From an uncultured Rikenella sp. (GTDB lineage Bacteria > Bacteroidota > Bacteroidia > Bacteroidales > Rikenellaceae), in the NCBI GenBank assembly GCA_947627885.1, contig CANQXP010000003.1, positions 1-64,000 on the forward strand: 64,000 nucleotides of DNA, written 5' to 3'. The notes beneath the pieces are model-generated. The model saw nothing but the letters and a program-made list of their open reading frames with translations, was not told where the DNA came from and did not search any database. Within the stretch, counting starts at the first letter, position 1. Every line of letters begins with the position of its first letter. A program made the position numbers and the translations under genes. Of the stretch, positions 25,763 to 34,583 are shown in pieces.

Positions 25763-26179
25763 TCACTCCCGTACGCAGCGAACGGGAAAACCGATAGCGG
25801 GAGCCGGCCAACCTCCGTTACAGCCGCTCGGATTGACATCGCTCTGCGTCGCATAAAGGTAATGTACCTCGCCTTGATCGCAAGTGGCGGACATGCAGCC
25901 CGATTCGACAGTAACCAAGTTGAACCCGCCGCTTGACCACAGCCGGTATCCGGCAGCCGGATACCAGGCTGTGCCGGAAAGCCCGTGAATTACCGAATTA
26001 AATGTACGGCCGCCGGAAACATCCCATACGCTGTTTTCCTTGCCGAATGCTTTCCAAGGGCTGGGGTTCGGTATGTCCGAAGGTGTTCCGCTTTTGGGCA
26101 CCCGCCATCCCACCGGACAGGGGTCGAAAAGGGTCTTTACATCATCCTGCCAAAGCGAGGCATTCTGCGGCGAAGTCCA
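25763..26179 (-). pseudogene. C-terminal remnant of a Fib_succ_major/fimbrillin-type surface protein
   Basis: The open frame is longer than the track shows: it starts right after a TAA at 26180-26182 and reads WTSPQNASLWQDDVKTLFDPCPVGWRVP, then the tracked 116 residues, ending in GFPVRCVRE. DPCPxGWRVP and GxPVRCVRE are the hallmark start and end of the Bacteroidota FISUMP-type domain of surface and fimbrial proteins. The N-terminal signal and stalk are missing, so this is a fragment. Confidence 0.75.
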
Positions 26180-26265
26180 TTAGGTAGGTTATATCTCGGT
26201 CGGCAGGCCAGCAAGACAGCCAACGGCTGCGAGAAATAGAAGCCGGTGAGTTACCCATAAAAAAA

Positions 26266-26302
26266 GCCGGGCCGATTTTCCAAACAGGAAAATCGGCCCG
26301 GC
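26266..26302 (-). terminator. Terminator of the histone-like gene
   Basis: GCCGGGCCGATTTTCC-AAACA-GGAAAATCGGCCCGGC, a perfect 16-bp stem. On the minus strand it is followed by T7. Confidence 0.88.
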
Positions 26303-26327
26303 TGTTCGTATACGTCGAGAAACGGAA

Positions 26328-26504
26328 TTATTTCTTGGATTCTTCGAGCGATACCTGACGGAACTCTTTCATCAGTTTGGTCAGTTCCAGCGTAGCTTTG
26401 CGGGCACGCGTACCGGCAGCTTTGTTGCCTTTTTCGTACTGCTGCATAGCGTTTTCCTGAAAAGTGGCGATCTCCGCAGCAATCTTCTTGAGTAATTCTT
26501 CCAT
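26328..26504 (-). CDS. Histone H1-like small basic protein
   Basis: 58 residues, too short for the ORF track. Sequence MEELLKKIAAEIATFQENAM, then KGNKAAGTRARKATLEL, LMKEFRQVSLEESKK. This KAAGTRARKA...KEFR pattern is that of the 'histone H1' family encoded by nearly all Bacteroidales, a small DNA-binding protein predicted to be nucleoid-associated. Monocistronic with a strong terminator. An AT-rich upstream region carries the promoter. Confidence 0.9.
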   Translation of the reverse strand: MEELLKKIAAEIATFQENAMQQYEKGNKAAGTRARKATLELTKLMKEFRQVSLEESKK

Positions 26505-26849
26505 AATTGTTTTTTTAAGTTTTCGAATCCCAAAAGTAGTAAAATCCTTGTAAAAACAAGCGTTCGGAAAGTTTATCGTAAAAAAACGTCCGGATGCGTT
26601 GCCGGACGAGGTGCCGTTTCGTTCGGTTTATTCCGTTCGCCGTCTGGTCGAAATCCGCGACTCCGGGCTGTTATTTGGACGACTGTTCTTTAAATTTTTT
26701 GTTGGCGGTATAGGTATTATTCTCGGCAAAGAGGTTCAGCTTGTATTATTTGATCGTTTTTCTTATAATTGTACGAGACGGCCGGTGGCAAAGATGGATC
26801 GCCGGCCTTCCGGTCGCACATGCTTCATTAATCTTTAAATCCAAAGCCA
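26505..26849. other. Intergenic, no gene supported
   Basis: 345 bp between divergent genes. ORFs drawn here lack RBS, family or neighbours. TATTATTTG at ~26747 is a poor -7 candidate for the gene at 26850. Confidence 0.5.
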
Positions 26850-27266
26850 ATGAAAGATTTTCTCTCCAACAAAAAATTACAGACCCTTTATGCGGGTCTT
26901 ATCCTGCTCCTGCTGTTTTGTGCGGCGCCTATTATCAGCGGGCCGCGCGGTTTCGGGGTGAGCATGTATTCGATTTTCGGGGAAGGGATCTTCGCCAACG
27001 TCGCAGTGTATCTGGTTTTCAACATCCTGATCGCCGTGCTGTTCCTGCTGCTGCCGATTCCTGCCGTGTTCGGCGGTGTGAGCGAGAAGGTCAAAGCGAT
27101 CATCCGGCTGGCCGGCATCTGCCTGCTCGCTTTCGTGATGCTCATCACATTGATGGGTATCTGGCGTCTGGCTTGGGGCTGGGGATTGTGGCTGATCGTG
27201 ATCCTGACGATCTTGTTGTTCGTCAATGTGCTACTGAACAATAAAGACCTGTTGGGGAAAGCCTGA
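26850..27266 (+). CDS. Four-helix membrane protein, unknown
   Basis: 138 residues with membrane segments at ~12-30, ~45-70 (AVYLVFNILIAVLFLLLPIPAVF), ~82-102 and ~107-128 (WGLWLIVILTILLFVNVLL). No family recognised. Monocistronic, ended by a shared palindromic terminator. Confidence 0.75.
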   Translation: MKDFLSNKKLQTLYAGLILLLLFCAAPIISGPRGFGVSMYSIFGEGIFANVAVYLVFNILIAVLFLLLPIPAVFGGVSEKVKAIIRLAGICLLAFVMLITLMGIWRLAWGWGLWLIVILTILLFVNVLLNNKDLLGKA

Positions 27267-27285
27267 CGGGGACGGGGTAAAAAAA

Positions 27286-27311
27286 GAGGCGCTTTCCATG
27301 GAAAGCGCCTC
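27286..27311. terminator. Bidirectional terminator
   Basis: GAGGCGCTTTCCATGGAAAG continues to a perfect 26-nt palindrome, with A-run on the left and T6 on the right, between convergent genes. Confidence 0.92.
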
Positions 27312-27330
27312 TTTTTTAGTGCTATTTAAA

Positions 27331-29889
27331 CTATTCCGGAATAATCTCGAAGATCTCCACATCCCCTTCCAGCTCCATTTTCGCCGCGCCTTTGGCAACG
27401 GTTATCTGGAAGAACGGAGCGTCGATGGCCGTTTCTGAGACTACCGTCCCTTTTGCATCGAGTTGCCTGAGCTTCGGTTGGGCCGAGGGGCTGGTTTTCA
27501 GCAGCAGGGTATATCCCGTGGTATTCGCAGGGATTTCAAAAGAGAGTACGCCGCTGTTGATAAAAGAGGTGCCCGGATTCCTGTCGAAAGCATAAAGCGC
27601 TTTTGCCGCCAGCGAGTCCGCCACATCGATGCGGAAACCGAGCTTTTCCGCACTGACCGGATTGACTTCGAACGACCGGATCGCGGCCCAGTTCGTTTTG
27701 GACGACTTGAGTCGCTTGAGCCGCACATACCGCGCCTTCACCGGATCGCCCGCCCAGCGGATGACATATTGCTTCACGAGGCTGTCGGTGAGCGGCAGCC
27801 ACGTATGGCCGTCCGCCGAATATTCGAGGATGGCATGGTCGAAATAATCCACATCGTCCTTCGAATTACGCCCCTGGAGGATGTTGACCTCCGACACCTC
27901 CCGCACGCATCCCAGGTCGGCGCCGATCCAGCTCCTGCCGTTCTGCGATACTCCGGACGTATAGAAGGTCGTGGAATCGTTGTCGAACATCAGTTTCGCC
28001 TGCGGAGTCCCCAGGTTGCGGAACGAGCCTATACCTTTATAGGAAGCCGGTACGGTTCCGGCGATCTTGGTATAGAACGCCGCCAGAATGTCATCCATCG
28101 TATGCTCGTAGAACGGCTGGAGCTTCATCGTTCCCGATTTGTGGGCGTTGTACGCCTTGCGGTCGTCCTCGCTCATCAGGTTCTGCACATAGGCCGCCCA
28201 TAGCGCCGAATCGTCACCTGTTTCGTACAGCTTGATGATCTCCAGGGCTTTCCGTCCCCGCGTCCCCAGCTTGCCGAATTCGACCAGCCACGGGCGCAGC
28301 TCATTCAGCAGCTCTGCGTTTTTGCATCCCGCTTCCATTTCGGCCGGAACTTTCTCAATCTTTTCGAACTCTTTCAGCAGGGCGTCGTACTGCTCCGGGG
28401 TGTAATTCCCGATGCGGAACGTTTCGGTTTCCCACGACTCCGCCCGCCGGTAGCCCGTTTCCGTGTCGCACGAGTGGATCGCGAACGTCCGGTATGCATC
28501 TTTTACCTCCGGCGCCAGCTCCACGATCCCGCGCTCCCAGTTGTCGATCGGGTTATAGGCACCGATATTCCAGGTGTAGTCCGCCACCCCGTACAAAGCC
28601 AGTTTCGACGCCTCGCCGTGCTCCATCGGGTTGCTCACCAGCCCGCTGACATTCTCCGCCGTCAGCGTCGTGTCGAGGCCGTAGACCGGCCCCTGCATCA
28701 CGATATGGCGCACGTAGTCCGTCACCGGATAGTTCCACCAGAAGAAAGCCGGCCGTTTGATCCGGGAGTTGACCCAGTCCAGCGTCTGGCGGGTCATGTC
28801 GGTGCATACGGCATCCCCCGTCCAGAACACCTCGACCGACGGGTCGAGCGTGTTGCCGTAGACGACCAGACTGCCTTTCGGTGTCGGATTGGCCCACAGT
28901 TTCGTGTAGTCCGTCGGGCAGACGACCAGCGGGTTCACGTCCCCCTTCGCCTTCACGAACTCCTTGTTGAGTCGGTTCAGCAGCTCCGTTTGTTTGACCG
29001 GATCGGTTCCCTCGCCCGAAATGTCGTCGAAGAAGATCGCGAACGAGCGCACGCCCAAGTCGTACATCATCTCGAATTTATGAACCAGGTTGTTGTAGTC
29101 CTCTTCGTTCCACTTGATATCCTGCCCCGGGTGGATCGCCCAGAAGAAATCGACGTAGTTGCGGTTGCAGGCCTCCACCAGCTCGCGGATATTCCGCGCC
29201 TCCTTTTCCGGATAGGGCAGCCGCCAGTTGGGGGAGCTGTGGTATGGATCGTCTTTGGGACCGTATAGGTAACTGTTCATCTTGAACCGGCCGTAGAAGT
29301 CGATCAGTGAGAGCCGCACCTCATGCGGCCACGGCGTGCCGTAGAAACCTTCGACTACGCCCCGCAGGGGGAGATCCGGATAGTCGTTGATCTCCAGGTA
29401 GGGAAGCGTGAGGTTTTCGGCGATCGGGCTCTCGGCGATCTGCCAGAGCGTCTGGATGCCGTAGAAAGCCCCTCGCTCGTCATATCCGGTGATGGCGATC
29501 CCTTTCTTGCCGATGCTCAGCGCATAAGCGCCCGAAACTTCTTTCACACCGGCCTTGGCGGCGGCTTCCGGGCCGAAGTCTATGGTGAGTTTCACGCCTG
29601 TTTTCCCCGCGGTGACGAACCCAAGGTCATTGGAGAATTTCCCCTGTTTGTCGATCAGCCGTATCCCTTGGGAGTAGTCCAGCCTGCCGTCGTCATAGAT
29701 ATTCAGGCGGTGTGGTGTCGGATTGATGATGAGTCCTTTGTGGTCCAGTTTTTTTCCGGGTACCATCAGTACGTCCTGCGCTTCGGATCGCTGCGAGGAG
29801 AGGTCGAAATTGCTCTCCTGGGCCGAAAGGGTGCCGCAAACCAGAATGCCGGCGGCCAATGCTGTCAGTAAATTTTTCTTTTTTGCCAT
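27331..29889 (-). CDS. GH84 beta-N-acetylglucosaminidase (O-GlcNAcase-like)
   Basis: 852 residues with a signal peptide (LLTALAAGILVCGTLSAQ). Order: GH20b-like N-terminal domain (~40-150), GH84 barrel (~150-440), helical spacer (~450-590), then two C-terminal carbohydrate-binding regions (IGADLGCVREVSEVNILQGR is F5/8-like). The GH84 catalytic Asp pair is in AIFFDDISGEGTDP, and LRGVVEGFYGTPW opens the barrel as in Bacteroides thetaiotaomicron BT4395. It removes terminal GlcNAc by substrate-assisted catalysis, probably from mucin or host glycans in the periplasm. Single gene, no adjacent SusC/D. Confidence 0.95.
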   Translation of the reverse strand: MAKKKNLLTALAAGILVCGTLSAQESNFDLSSQRSEAQDVLMVPGKKLDHKGLIINPTPHRLNIYDDGRLDYSQGIRLIDKQGKFSNDLGFVTAGKTGVKLTIDFGPEAAAKAGVKEVSGAYALSIGKKGIAITGYDERGAFYGIQTLWQIAESPIAENLTLPYLEINDYPDLPLRGVVEGFYGTPWPHEVRLSLIDFYGRFKMNSYLYGPKDDPYHSSPNWRLPYPEKEARNIRELVEACNRNYVDFFWAIHPGQDIKWNEEDYNNLVHKFEMMYDLGVRSFAIFFDDISGEGTDPVKQTELLNRLNKEFVKAKGDVNPLVVCPTDYTKLWANPTPKGSLVVYGNTLDPSVEVFWTGDAVCTDMTRQTLDWVNSRIKRPAFFWWNYPVTDYVRHIVMQGPVYGLDTTLTAENVSGLVSNPMEHGEASKLALYGVADYTWNIGAYNPIDNWERGIVELAPEVKDAYRTFAIHSCDTETGYRRAESWETETFRIGNYTPEQYDALLKEFEKIEKVPAEMEAGCKNAELLNELRPWLVEFGKLGTRGRKALEIIKLYETGDDSALWAAYVQNLMSEDDRKAYNAHKSGTMKLQPFYEHTMDDILAAFYTKIAGTVPASYKGIGSFRNLGTPQAKLMFDNDSTTFYTSGVSQNGRSWIGADLGCVREVSEVNILQGRNSKDDVDYFDHAILEYSADGHTWLPLTDSLVKQYVIRWAGDPVKARYVRLKRLKSSKTNWAAIRSFEVNPVSAEKLGFRIDVADSLAAKALYAFDRNPGTSFINSGVLSFEIPANTTGYTLLLKTSPSAQPKLRQLDAKGTVVSETAIDAPFFQITVAKGAAKMELEGDVEIFEIIPE

Positions 29890-30060
29890 TTTTTAATGAA
29901 TCGTGTGTTGCGAATTTGCCGGATGCTTCCTGCGCTCGGCTTGTTTTGCACAAGATAGCATTTTAATCCGGTCTCCCCATCACGATTCGCTCCATTTTGC
30001 CGTAATATCCTGACAGGCATAATTATGCAAACCACCCTGAATTACGCTCTCAAGAAAATG

Positions 30061-30096
30061 AAATAAGCATGCAATCAGCCGATTACATGCTTATTT
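30061..30096 (-). terminator. tRNA-Leu terminator
   Basis: AAATAAGCATGTAATC (minus strand), short loop, and complementary arm with one mismatch, then TTATTTCATTTTC, directly 3' of the tRNA. Confidence 0.65.
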
Positions 30097-30098
30097 CG

Positions 30099-30181
30099 TA
30101 CTCCGGGCGGGACTTGAACCCGCACAGCCTAATGGCCAAAGGATTTTAAGTCCTTCGTGTCTACCATTCCACCACCGGAGC
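30099..30181 (-). tRNA. tRNA-Leu (anticodon TAA)
   Basis: 83 nt with the long variable arm of a class II tRNA. The acceptor GCTCCGG pairs with CCGGAGT, discriminator A; the anticodon loop ACTTAAAAT gives TAA; the T arm has GGTTCAAGTCC. Located between the GH84 and GH2 genes. Confidence 0.95.
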
Positions 30182-30367
30182 CCAACTTGCGACGTGCCCT
30201 TGTTGAGCACAGTTTATTCCCCGCCACGAAGATAGCTATTCCGGCCTGAACCCGCAAATTTATTTCCCGCAGGGCCGGCCTATACCAAGGATGCCTGCCT
30301 GACCGTTTTTAGTATAAATCGTTATCTTTACCCACAGGAAACCGAATAAAACCCTACGATAGTTAAA

Positions 30368-32878
30368 ATGAGAAAGAAAAGTTATCTGTTCCTGGCGATG
30401 GGCCTGCTGTGCGTGAGTGCGCTGTCGGCGCAGGTGCGACGCGAGTTCCTGTTGGAGAAAGGCTGGAAATTCACCCGCACGGACGATTCGCTGGCCAGCG
30501 GCATTACGTTCGACGACCGCGGATGGCAAACGGTCACCGTGCCGCACGACTGGGCCATCTACGGGCCGTTCAACCCGAATAACGACAAGCAAAACGTGGC
30601 CATCGTTCAGGACGGGCAGGTGGAGCCGAGCGAACACGCCGGACGCACCGGGGGGCTGCCGTTCGTCGGGACGGGCTGGTACCGGACGAAATTCAGCGTG
30701 CCGGAATTCGCCGGCAAGAACGATAAACGCGTCACCGTGCAGTTCGACGGGGCGATGAGCGGGGCGCAGGTGTGGGTCAACGGCAAAAAGGCGGGGGAGT
30801 GGCCGTATGGATATAATACTTTCTATTTCGACGTTACCCCCTACCTGAATGCCGACGGCGAGGACAATGTCCTGGCGGTGCGATTGGAAAACCTGCCCGA
30901 ATCGTCGCGCTGGTATCCGGGGGCGGGGCTGTACCGCAACGTGCATGTGATCGTCAACGAAGGGGTGCATATCCCGGTGTGGGGTACTTATGTGACCACT
31001 CCGGTGGTGAACGACCGTTTCGCTAAGGTGAACCTGAAAACGGAGGTGGTGCTTCCGGAGGGCTTCGAACCGAACCGTTACCGGTTGGTGACGGAGATCC
31101 TGGACAGCGCGGGGCGTGTGGTGACGGGCGTTACCTCCAAACTCGGCGAATACGACGAAGGCGTATTCACGCAAGAGATGATCGTGGACGATCCGATGCT
31201 GTGGGATCTGGACAATCCGGTGCTTTACACGGCGGTGTCGAAACTCTACGAGGGCAACGACCTGAGGGACGAATACAGCACGCCGTTCGGTATCCGGACG
31301 ATTGAAATTCGGTCCGACGACGGGTTCTACCTGAATGGCAAAAAGACCGTTTTCAAAGGGGTGTGTAATCACCACGACCTGGGGCCGCTGGGCGGTGCGG
31401 TCAACGAAGCGGCCATCCGCCGGCAGGTGCGTATCATGAAGGATATGGGGGCCAACGCGATCCGCACCTCGCACAATATGCCGGCCCCGGAGCTGGTGCG
31501 GGCCTGCGACGAGATGGGGATGATGCTGATGGTCGAGACTTTCGACGAATGGAAATCGCCGAAGTGCCAGAACGGCTATAACCGCCTGTTCGACGACTGG
31601 GCCGAGAAAGACCTGACCAACGTGATCCGCCATTACCGCAACAATCCGAGCGTGGTGATGTGGTGCATCGGCAACGAGGTGCCGGAGCAGGGGATGGAGC
31701 ACGGGGCCAAGATCGCCCGCTGGTTGCAGGACATCGCCCACCGCGAGGACCCGACGCGTCCGGTGACGCAGGGGATGGACAATCCGGGGGCGGTCATCAA
31801 CAACAACTTTGCGGCGGTGATGGACGTGGCGGGCTTCAACTACCGGCCGTTCATGTACCCGGAGGACTACCGGAAGCTGCCGCAGCAGATTATTCTGGGC
31901 ACCGAGACGGCTTCGACCGTCAGCTCGCGCGGGGTCTATAAATTCCCGGTGGTACGGGCGGCAATGAAGACCTATCCGGATCATCAGGCTTCTTCCTATG
32001 ATGTGGAGCACTGCGGCTGGTCGAACCTGCCGGAGGACGATTTCATCCAGCACGAGGATTTGCCGTATGCGATCGGGGAGTTCGTCTGGACGGGCTTCGA
32101 CTACCTGGGCGAGCCGACGCCGTACTACACCAACTGGCCGAGCCACAGTTCGCTGTTCGGGATCGTCGATCTGGCGGGGATACCGAAAGACCGCTATTAC
32201 CTCTACCGCAGCCACTGGAATCCGACTGAGGAGACGTTGCATATCCTGCCGCACTGGACGTGGCCGGAGGAACGTATCGGGGATACCATCCCGGTGTTCG
32301 TCTATACCAATTACCCGATGGCTGAACTGTTCATCAACGGGATGAGCCAGGGTATCCGTGCGAAAGACAAAGATGTGAAACTCGAAGGGTCATACACCCC
32401 GGAGGCGCAGAAGTCGTTCGAGCGTCAGAAGCGTTACCGGCTGATGTGGATGGACACCCGGTACGAGCCGGGGACGCTGAAGGTCGTGGCCTACGATTCG
32501 ACCGGCAAAGCGGTGGCCGAACAGGAGATACATACGGCGGGCAAACCTCACCATATCGAATTGACAGCCGACCGGACGGTGCTGGATGCGACCGGCAAAG
32601 ACCTGTCGTTCATCAACGTGCGGGTGGTGGACAAGGACGGGAACTTGTGCCCGGACGATACGCGTGAGATCAGTTTCCGGGTCAAAGGGGCGGGGAGTTA
32701 TCGCGCTGCGGCGAACGGCAACCCGGCGTCGCTGGAGCTGTTCCACCTGCCGCAGATGAAGCTGTTCAGCGGCCAGCTGACGGCCATCGTGCAGAGCGGG
32801 GAACAGCCGGGCGAGATTGTTTTTGAAGCGACGGCGCCGGGCGTGAAGGGGGCGAAGCTGACGTTGCAGAGCAGATAA
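30368..32878 (+). CDS. GH2 beta-galactosidase-type glycosidase
   Basis: 836 residues, signal peptide ending ALSAQ. GH2 sugar-binding domain (~30-210; VPHDWAIYGPF, GYNTFYFDVTPYL), immunoglobulin-like domain (~215-315), TIM barrel (~315-600), and C-terminal Ig-like domains of the DUF4982 sort with AELFINGMSQG. The acid/base Glu is in CIGNEVPEQG and the probable nucleophile in ILGTETASTVSSRG. FKGVCNHHDLGPLGGAV is the standard active-site entry. It probably removes beta-galactose (or a related sugar) from glycans in the periplasm. Followed by a terminator. Confidence 0.93.
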   Translation: MRKKSYLFLAMGLLCVSALSAQVRREFLLEKGWKFTRTDDSLASGITFDDRGWQTVTVPHDWAIYGPFNPNNDKQNVAIVQDGQVEPSEHAGRTGGLPFVGTGWYRTKFSVPEFAGKNDKRVTVQFDGAMSGAQVWVNGKKAGEWPYGYNTFYFDVTPYLNADGEDNVLAVRLENLPESSRWYPGAGLYRNVHVIVNEGVHIPVWGTYVTTPVVNDRFAKVNLKTEVVLPEGFEPNRYRLVTEILDSAGRVVTGVTSKLGEYDEGVFTQEMIVDDPMLWDLDNPVLYTAVSKLYEGNDLRDEYSTPFGIRTIEIRSDDGFYLNGKKTVFKGVCNHHDLGPLGGAVNEAAIRRQVRIMKDMGANAIRTSHNMPAPELVRACDEMGMMLMVETFDEWKSPKCQNGYNRLFDDWAEKDLTNVIRHYRNNPSVVMWCIGNEVPEQGMEHGAKIARWLQDIAHREDPTRPVTQGMDNPGAVINNNFAAVMDVAGFNYRPFMYPEDYRKLPQQIILGTETASTVSSRGVYKFPVVRAAMKTYPDHQASSYDVEHCGWSNLPEDDFIQHEDLPYAIGEFVWTGFDYLGEPTPYYTNWPSHSSLFGIVDLAGIPKDRYYLYRSHWNPTEETLHILPHWTWPEERIGDTIPVFVYTNYPMAELFINGMSQGIRAKDKDVKLEGSYTPEAQKSFERQKRYRLMWMDTRYEPGTLKVVAYDSTGKAVAEQEIHTAGKPHHIELTADRTVLDATGKDLSFINVRVVDKDGNLCPDDTREISFRVKGAGSYRAAANGNPASLELFHLPQMKLFSGQLTAIVQSGEQPGEIVFEATAPGVKGAKLTLQSR

Positions 32879-32896
32879 ACTTTGCCGAATCGTATG

Positions 32897-32933
32897 AAAA
32901 TCCCTGTGCGGCGATGCCGTGGAGGGATTTTTT
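32897..32933 (+). terminator. GH2 gene terminator
   Basis: AAATCCCT and AGGGATTT pair around a loop that contains its own CGGC/GCCG stem, followed by T6. Confidence 0.8.
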
Positions 32934-33045
32934 ATGCCGTGAAACGGACGGTAAAATATACCGAAAAGCCAAATCGGCTTTCAGGGTGAAATATCCTGCG
33001 GAAACTGTTGGCTGTGTCACGGGCTTTCCTTATTTTCGGTCAGTC

Positions 33046-33738
33046 ATGCAGGTACCCGATTCGACATACCCGATCCACATCTACGTCCTGGAGCTGGAGG
33101 ACGGTTTCTGGTATGTGGGCAAAACCCATTACCCGGATTCGCGCTACTGGCAGCACACGCACGGCAAGGGAGCCGAGTGGACGAAGCTGCACAAGGTGGT
33201 TCGCTGCGTGACGCGGCAGGTGTTCTACGTGGAGACGGAGTACGACGAGGACAAGTACGAGAACCTCACGACCATCGAGTGGATGGAGCGGGAGGGGTGG
33301 CGGCAGGTGAGGGGAGGGCAGTGGTGCGAAGTGTCGGAGGAGAAGACGCTGAGGAAACTGCACCGCTGCGGCTATTTCAAACAGGTCAAAGCCTCCCGGC
33401 AGGAGTTCGCTCCGCAGTCGCTGGTGAGGTATGTGCTGGAATTGAAGGAAGGGAAATATTTCGTCGGTTACACGCGCGACCTGAAACGCACCCTGCGTAA
33501 GCACGAGTACGGCCGGGGCACGGAATGGACGAAAAAGTACAAACCGTTGGGATTGGTGAGTGCCGAACCGTTCGAAACGCCGAGCGGGGCGATCCGCAAC
33601 CGGCGGGATGTCGATCCGGTGGTGATCGACTGTTTCCGTCGTTACGGTTGCGAGAATGTGCGCGGCGGTTCGTTTTCGGCCGTGGACGAGGACGCACATC
33701 TGGAGGCCCTGATCAAATACGGCGTGGAACTCGATTAA
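33046..33738 (+). CDS. Tandem GIY-YIG-like nuclease domain protein
   Basis: 230 residues from ATG 33046; the track start at 32914 runs back through the preceding terminator. Two copies of a GIY-YIG-like unit: IYVLELEDGFWYVGKTHYP (~6) and RYVLELKEGKYFVGYTRDL (~128). Each is followed by a similar block (HGKGAEWTKLHK; YGRGTEWTKKYK). GIY-YIG domains are small endonuclease folds; here the motif Tyr/Gly are present but the usual catalytic Arg and Glu are uncertain. Two copies in one chain is unusual. Biological role unknown. Confidence 0.75.
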   Translation: MQVPDSTYPIHIYVLELEDGFWYVGKTHYPDSRYWQHTHGKGAEWTKLHKVVRCVTRQVFYVETEYDEDKYENLTTIEWMEREGWRQVRGGQWCEVSEEKTLRKLHRCGYFKQVKASRQEFAPQSLVRYVLELKEGKYFVGYTRDLKRTLRKHEYGRGTEWTKKYKPLGLVSAEPFETPSGAIRNRRDVDPVVIDCFRRYGCENVRGGSFSAVDEDAHLEALIKYGVELD

Positions 33739-33943
33739 TGCCTCTTTCGATCGGCTCTGTTTCGTTTTTCGGACGACTGTCGGAAATGGAAGGGGCCAGT
33801 CTCGCAAAACGCACTTCGAATACTTTCAGGATTCAGGAATAGGCACGGTAAACCAGTGTTTTACGCTTTTTCAGCCACGGTTTGCCGAGGGTTTCTTGTC
33901 ATCTTTGACAGTGGATTACAGTCACTAAAAAGGAGGACAGGAA

Positions 33944-34519
33944 ATGAAAAAAATGGGTTTTGTCAGGTATCGTCCGGCGGCGGCCGAGCTCCGCGCGGCG
34001 ATAGAAAGATTGGCGGCCTGCGGCGTGGCCGAAGCCGATATCCTGGTGGGTGCGGACATTCGGGAGTGCTGGCAGGCGCTTGCGGCCGGCGACACGCTGG
34101 TGGTCGGTGAACTGACCGAAGTGTGCACCGATATCGTCAGCCTGCTGGCGTTGCTGAGCGAAATGGAAGAGCGGAATGTGGCTTTGCAGTCCATCTCGGA
34201 CCCGTGGCTGGATATGTCGCAGGGATCGCATGCGCGCGCCCGGCTGCTGAAAGGGTTGAACCGTTTCGGCTGGGACAGCCTCGCTATCGGGGTGAACGAA
34301 CGCGCCGCCGGGCAGCCGAGGATCCGCAAACGCGGCCGGCCTCAGGGTATTTCGGGCGAACGGCTTCGCAAATCCCAGACCGGAATGCTGCTCTACCAGC
34401 ATTCGGACCTGAGCGTGGCCGCCATCTGCGATATGATCGGCCTGGAGCAGCGGAGCTTCTACCGTTACCTGAACGCCAACAAAGAGGTGCCGCGTCGCCG
34501 CCGGCACGGCGAAGCATGA
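33944..34519 (+). CDS. Second degenerate serine-recombinase-like DNA-binding protein
   Basis: 191 residues, preceded by an unusually good Shine-Dalgarno (AAGGAGG), rare in this phylum. Same layout as the protein at 2878: resolvase-like N-terminal domain, GRPQGIS linker, HTH (SVAAICDMIGLEQRSFYRYL). The active-site blocks are erased: GFVRYRPAAAE in place of AYLRVSTEK, and ELTEVCTDI in place of EISRLSRTL, so no catalytic Ser or Arg remains. It should act as a DNA-binding regulator, not a recombinase. The -7-like CATCTTTG lies 35 bp upstream of the start. Confidence 0.72.
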   Translation: MKKMGFVRYRPAAAELRAAIERLAACGVAEADILVGADIRECWQALAAGDTLVVGELTEVCTDIVSLLALLSEMEERNVALQSISDPWLDMSQGSHARARLLKGLNRFGWDSLAIGVNERAAGQPRIRKRGRPQGISGERLRKSQTGMLLYQHSDLSVAAICDMIGLEQRSFYRYLNANKEVPRRRRHGEA

Positions 34520-34583
34520 CCGGGCGGGGTAACTGGCACTAATCTTGTTAAGAGATAGGCCGGTACTTTAAAACACGCCGGTT

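Noticed and set aside
30260-32254. 664-residue minus-strand ORF over the GH2 gene
   Set aside because: Shadow ORF, no start context or family, while the GH2 frame has all catalytic motifs.
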